DNA from: Chloroflexota bacterium
GTDB taxonomy: Bacteria; Chloroflexota; Anaerolineae; Anaerolineales; Villigracilaceae
Direction of reading: 5' to 3'
NCBI GenBank assembly: GCA_024434165.1
Contig: QMIW01000006.1
Span: 1-64,000, forward strand
DNA length: 64,000 nt
Shown: positions 60,437-64,000 of the stretch, in pieces
How the letters are laid out: every line of letters begins with the position of its first letter
Position numbering within the stretch: the first letter of the stretch is position 1
Made by a program: the position numbers and the translations under genes
The notes under the pieces: generated by a model
The model's database searches: none
Seen by the model: only the letters and a program-made list of their open reading frames with translations
What the model was told of the DNA's origin: nothing

Positions 60437-62653
60437 TTACGGCTTGATGAGCAGACCGAGATGATTTCCGACCCGGCGTTCCCTGCCGGGTTTGCCCATA
60501 TCAACGGGGGAGTTGAGGACGCGCGCCTTGCCGTCGAAGCCGCGAATGACCATTGCAGACGAACCGCCGCCATCCATGTTTGCGCCGGTGTGGACGCCGT
60601 AGGAGATGAGCAGTTCCGCCAGTTCGGGGAAGGTCACGCCTTCGCTGTAGCCGGGCTGACGTCCATCCACAACCATCAGAGTCAGCCAGCGTCCGTTGCG
60701 GCTCAGCCCGATGGCGGTGCGCGGATTGGGCGCCTGGGCTGCAAGGTTCTTCACCACGACACCGTCCTGCACCACCATGCGGTCTCCGGCAACGGCGTTG
60801 AAGACTTTGCCTGTTTCCTTGTTGAAGGTCACTTGATTCTTTTGACCGATATAAACCACCGGCTGGATGGTCTTCTTGGGTGAATAGATTTTCCCGCGCG
60901 AAGCGGCATAGTCGCTGATGCGCACCGGGTCGCCGCCGTTCGGGCAAAGCGCGGCGGGGTCGTAGGAAGGATCCAGATAACTGAAATACCCGCCGTTGAT
61001 GGCGGCATGCAGTTTGAACTCTTCCAAAAACTGCGAGGTTGTGCGGGTGCAGAGAACATCCGTGTTGTTCGGGGAAGGTGTAACCAAAAACTCCAGTTTC
61101 AGGGTTTGCAGGTCAACAGCGAGGACATGCACAACGACCTGGCGCGGGGCGCTCAGGTCTTTTCTCAGGTAGGTGACTCCTGCAAACAGGTTTTGCGTGA
61201 TGGATGCGGGCCGGCTGGCAGTGGTGATCTGGACGAGATAATCTTTGGAGCACCAGCCAGCCTGACCGTCCAGTTTTTGGATCTGCACCCATTCCGGGTT
61301 CGATGAATCGTCCAAAGCGGGGACGGTATCGTTCTTGGAAAGTTTTGCCAGGATTTTCCCGGAGAGGCTGGGTGTTTCACGAACGTTCAACGTCGTTGTG
61401 TTGACTCGATACCAGTTTTTGTCCTTGTGTTCCGGGACGGGCGTGGTGGCGGGCGGTTCCTGCGGCGTGGGCGCGTGGACGCTGATCAGGTATTCGCTGA
61501 AACTCCAGCCGACCAGGCTGCCATCCTGTTTGCGAATCTTGAGCCAGGAACCGTCGGTATTCGAGTCAATGCGCTCCACAATTTCGCCAAAGTAGACCAG
61601 CCCAATCGAGTCGTATTCCAGCCCCGGTCCTTCGCGCACTTTCAGCGAAGAGGCGGTGACGCGGTACCAGTTTTCGTCCTCGTCGTCGGGCGGGGGCGTG
61701 GGTTCGGGTTGGGGCTCAGGGGTTGGCTCAGGCTCGGGTTCAGGTTCAGGCGTCGGTTCGGGCGAGGCGTAGAGTCGCTGCAGGTAGGCGGCAAAACTCC
61801 ATCCGGTCAGGCTGTCATCCTTTCTGCGAATCTTCAGCCATGTCTTGTCGGGATTGGAATCCACTTCCTCGACGACTTCATTGAGGAGGATACTGCCAAT
61901 CTGCGTGTAGCCAAGTCCGGGTCCTTCGCGGACTTTGAGGGATGGCACGGTGACCCGGAGATATTTCGTCGGTTTGGGCGGTTCGGGGAGCGGCGTATCG
62001 CTCAGCCCAAAGCGCTGGCGGAACGCATTGATATCGCCGTTGAAGTAGTTCAGGTCAATGTTGAGGCTTTCCACGCCGTAGAGAGTTCCATCGCCGTTGT
62101 CGGTGAACTGCCAGAGGGTCCAGGTCGTCCACGGTTTTGGGACGAGGGGGCTGGCGACGCCGTAGTTTGCGATCCACAGCGGATATTGCTTGAAGTAATT
62201 CAGGGACGCGGCAGGGATGCCGGCGGCTTCGGTATTTTCCCGCCAGTAGTAATAGCCGGTGTAAACGCCGATCTCTTTTCCCGGCGCAAGTTCCTTGACG
62301 CGTTCAAGGAAGGTGTACCAATGCTTCCAGCCTTTGAAAGGTCCGTTGTAAGTGTCTTCGAAATCGCCGAAGAGCGGCAGTTCGCCGAAATCTCCCTCGA
62401 ACATGGATGCCCATTTTTCCGCCTGCCGCTTCGGGTCTATGCGGCTGTCGTAAAACCAGTAGGAACCGCGCGGCAGACCGGCTGCTTTCGATTCGCGCCA
62501 GTTGACTTTGAAGTCCCGGTCGCCCCACAGGTTTTGCCCCGCGCGGATGATGACGTATCCGGCGTTCGAGCGCATTTTGACGAAGTCTATCCCTTGCGGG
62601 GTTTGGGGGTCGTCCTGGTAAAAGCTGACATCGGGTCCGATGACGTTTGCCAT
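60437..62653 (-). CDS. GH25 lysozyme - three SH3 - phosphodiester glycosidase (NAGPA) protein
   Basis: The 738-residue product starts with a GH25 muramidase domain (1-215: catalytic Asp in 'GPDVSFYQ', 'GDFEDTYNG', 'WTLWQFTDNGDG'). Three bacterial SH3 repeats follow (about 228-290, 320-385, 405-475), each with 'LKVREGPGL' or 'LNVRETPSL' and split by Pro/Glu linkers. The C-terminal NAGPA domain (about 485-738) shows 'AINGGYF', 'PRTAIGLSRNG', 'NMDGGGSSAM' and 'ERRVGNHLG'. It should cleave and bind cell-wall glycan and remove a phosphodiester-linked sugar. No signal peptide or helix is present although all parts suit an extracellular role. Strong 'ggagg' site. Confidence 0.92.
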   Translation of the reverse strand: MANVIGPDVSFYQDDPQTPQGIDFVKMRSNAGYVIIRAGQNLWGDRDFKVNWRESKAAGLPRGSYWFYDSRIDPKRQAEKWASMFEGDFGELPLFGDFEDTYNGPFKGWKHWYTFLERVKELAPGKEIGVYTGYYYWRENTEAAGIPAASLNYFKQYPLWIANYGVASPLVPKPWTTWTLWQFTDNGDGTLYGVESLNIDLNYFNGDINAFRQRFGLSDTPLPEPPKPTKYLRVTVPSLKVREGPGLGYTQIGSILLNEVVEEVDSNPDKTWLKIRRKDDSLTGWSFAAYLQRLYASPEPTPEPEPEPEPTPEPQPEPTPPPDDEDENWYRVTASSLKVREGPGLEYDSIGLVYFGEIVERIDSNTDGSWLKIRKQDGSLVGWSFSEYLISVHAPTPQEPPATTPVPEHKDKNWYRVNTTTLNVRETPSLSGKILAKLSKNDTVPALDDSSNPEWVQIQKLDGQAGWCSKDYLVQITTASRPASITQNLFAGVTYLRKDLSAPRQVVVHVLAVDLQTLKLEFLVTPSPNNTDVLCTRTTSQFLEEFKLHAAINGGYFSYLDPSYDPAALCPNGGDPVRISDYAASRGKIYSPKKTIQPVVYIGQKNQVTFNKETGKVFNAVAGDRMVVQDGVVVKNLAAQAPNPRTAIGLSRNGRWLTLMVVDGRQPGYSEGVTFPELAELLISYGVHTGANMDGGGSSAMVIRGFDGKARVLNSPVDMGKPGRERRVGNHLGLLIKP

Positions 62654-62786
62654 ATCTGCCTCCGAGTTGTGCGCGTAAATAAATTGACAATGGGTCAGTT
62701 GAAGTGATGCGCTGAGTAGAGCGAGGTACTATCTCGCTTTGCTTCACTTCCTCCTTTACCGCTGCCAATAAATTCTCACCTTGCGC

Positions 62787-62886
62787 GGTAGGGGTGACCC
62801 AGCCATGTTTTTGCAAAATGTCTGGCGCAGGGCGACCCTTTCTTGCAGATAGGCTGCCTGTTTTGCTAAAACGGGTCGCCCCTGCG
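62787..62886. repeat. Palindromic intergenic repeat with GGGTCGCCCCTGC arms
   Basis: A left arm (62827-62838) and right arm (62873-62886) are complementary apart from one extra base. A degenerate third copy ('ggtaggggtgaccc', 62787-62800) precedes them. The 34-base loop contains the small palindrome 'aggctgcct'. It lies in the 257-base gap between yraN and the GH25 gene, where no coding sequence is seen. Confidence 0.6.
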
Positions 62887-62910
62887 ACAAAATCGCGTAA
62901 GGTAAGTAAA

Positions 62911-63270
62911 TTATATACCAATTGCATTTTCAAAATGGGTGATGACGGGTTTCCCGCCCGGTTTGCCTTCGATGGCGATGACGTCAATCTGCCAGTGGTC
63001 AACCCCGTTTTCGGCGGCGTAATGCTGGGCTGCATTGAGCATGTGTTCGCGTTTGCGCGCGGTGATCTGGTGTTCGGGGAGGAAGTCTCTGCTGGCGGTG
63101 AGCGTTTTCACTTCCACGAAAACGATGACATCACCCTGCCGGGCGACGATGTCAATTTCCCCGTACGGTGTGCGGACGTTGCGGGCGACGATCTCGTGTC
63201 CACGTTCCGCGAGCCATTTTGCGGCAACCGCCTCGCCCCATGCGCCGACTTTTTGGTTGTGTTTGCTCAT
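62911..63270 (-). CDS. UPF0102 / YraN-family nuclease-like protein
   Basis: This 119-residue protein has the small restriction-endonuclease-like fold of the family. The start 'GAWGEAVAAKWLAERGHEIV' and the core 'TPYGEIDIVARQGDVIVFVE' followed by 'VKT' supply the PD-(D/E)xK-type Glu, Asp and Lys residues. Family members are almost universal in bacteria and their role is unclear, with DNA processing suggested. It overlaps the glycosyltransferase stop by four bases. Confidence 0.93.
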   Translation of the reverse strand: MSKHNQKVGAWGEAVAAKWLAERGHEIVARNVRTPYGEIDIVARQGDVIVFVEVKTLTASRDFLPEHQITARKREHMLNAAQHYAAENGVDHWQIDVIAIEGKPGGKPVITHFENAIGI

Positions 63271-64000
63271 GGAATGAACGGCTCCACGAGGCTGCGCAGG
63301 CGGGTGCGCCAGCTGCTTTTACGGGGTTTCGACTCGTTCACCAGCCGCTCGTAATGTTCGAGCATGATGGCTGTGGTGCGTTCGATGGCGTACGCGCTTG
63401 CTGCTTCACGGGCGGAAAAGCCCATTTGCGTGCGCAGTTCCACGTCCAGGCAGAGGCGGGTAAGTTTGGCGGTGAAGGCGGGCAGGTCGTTCGTCGCCAG
63501 AAAGCCGGTCACGCCGTCTTCGACCGTATCCCCGACACCCACAGATTCCATGCCCATCACGGGCAAGCCTGCGCCCATCGCCTCGATGACGGAGAGCGGG
63601 TGCACTTCCGTCACGGAAGCGGTGGTGAAGATGTCGCACATGGCGAGATGGGAGGGCAGTTGGTCGTAGGGTATCCTGCCCGTCATCCGCACCCGGTCGG
63701 AGAGATAGAGTTTGCCGATCAATGAATGAATCTCTTCTTCGTATTGCTGGATGCCGCCGCCGATGAGAAGAAGGTGCGCATTGGGCACGGCTTTCGAGAC
63801 GCCGGCGAAGGATTCCAAAAGAAACGGCAGGTTTTTTTCGAGCGCGATCCTGCCCGCATATACGAGCAGGATGTCGTCTTGTTTGTAGCCGAACTGCTCG
63901 CGCGGAAGCGGCGTTGCGGATTGGAAACTCTTCAGGTCCACGCCGTTCGGCACGACTTCGATGCGTCCCTCCACTTTGAGCTCGCGCAGGACTTTTTCCA
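63267..64000 (-). CDS. GT4-family glycosyltransferase (N-terminus beyond window)
   Basis: The frame is open to the right edge; 244 codons of the C-terminal half are visible. They show the GT-B donor-binding domain: 'VVPNGVDLKSF', 'LVYAGRIALEKNLPFLLESF', 'HLLLIGGGIQQYEEEI' and the E-x7-E element 'TEVHPLSVIEAMGAGLPVMG'. It uses a nucleotide sugar (UDP- or GDP-linked) to glycosylate a lipid or polymer. The acceptor domain and start lie outside. Coupled to yraN by overlap. Confidence 0.92.
   Translation of the reverse strand, partial: EKVLRELKVEGRIEVVPNGVDLKSFQSATPLPREQFGYKQDDILLVYAGRIALEKNLPFLLESFAGVSKAVPNAHLLLIGGGIQQYEEEIHSLIGKLYLSDRVRMTGRIPYDQLPSHLAMCDIFTTASVTEVHPLSVIEAMGAGLPVMGMESVGVGDTVEDGVTGFLATNDLPAFTAKLTRLCLDVELRTQMGFSAREAASAYAIERTTAIMLEHYERLVNESKPRKSSWRTRLRSLVEPFIP

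Noticed and set aside
62304-63035. A minus-strand frame spanning the gap between yraN and the GH25 gene
   Set aside because: It overlaps both real genes in other frames and shows no domain; the gap is better explained as a palindromic repeat region.

Overview
The window looks like chromosome from a Chloroflexota bacterium, most likely an Anaerolineae. This is inferred from family content and style rather than from any rRNA, since none is present. The supporting traits are G+C-rich coding sequence, a caa3-type oxidase with several gene fusions, many lipoproteins and Thr/Pro-rich extracytoplasmic linkers, membrane-plus-GAF signalling proteins and dense cell-envelope gene sets. A cytochrome oxidase points to an organism that can respire oxygen. 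I see no rRNA, tRNA, CRISPR array, transposase, integrase or phage gene. No gene-free stretch reaches 300 bases.

Layout. 1-4.9 kb: a secreted beta-helix protein cut by the left edge, an XRE/NB-ARC/TPR regulator and a Bcp peroxiredoxin. 5.0-12.2 kb: a cytochrome c oxidase operon (subunit II with a cytochrome c domain, an A2-type subunit I, a fused subunit IV+III, SCO, a membrane cupredoxin-like protein, SURF1 and a CtaA-half/CtaB fusion) behind a near-consensus promoter. 12.2-19.6 kb: five large polytopic membrane proteins of GT-C type in two convergent groups. 19.6-25.1 kb: the primary sigma factor RpoD and a Gld-like ABC system with a DUF4340 partner. 25.2-33.4 kb: alanyl-tRNA editing, a small lipoprotein, cystathionine beta-synthase, a two-repeat lipoprotein, alanine racemase, two tandem LspA signal peptidases, RluD and threonine aldolase. 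33.4-38.1 kb: a diguanylate cyclase and an HD-GYP phosphodiesterase in one operon. 38.2-49.5 kb: purine nucleoside phosphorylase, a membrane-anchored protein, a GNAT enzyme, a membrane protein with a DNA-binding-like C-terminus, an S1 protein, FtsK, a CDP-alcohol phosphatidyltransferase, Lgt and an ABC exporter pair. 49.5-56.6 kb: LCP, LysM, a histidine-kinase-like protein lacking the phosphoacceptor His, a TPR protein and a lipoprotein. 56.6-64 kb: MtaB, FolD, a PadR/HAAS-sensor pair, a GH25-SH3-phosphodiester glycosidase protein, YraN and a glycosyltransferase cut by the right edge.

The genes form a few functional modules: respiration and its cofactor and copper assembly; lipoprotein maturation (Lgt and two LspA) with many lipoprotein clients; cell-wall and surface-polymer work (LCP, LysM, Alr, GH25, GT-C and GT4 enzymes); c-di-GMP turnover; and membrane sensing. 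Non-coding points of interest are heptanucleotide repeat arrays directly in front of two genes, several genes whose -10 box sits only 6-7 nt before the ATG (probable leaderless mRNAs), and a dyad covering the padR promoter.
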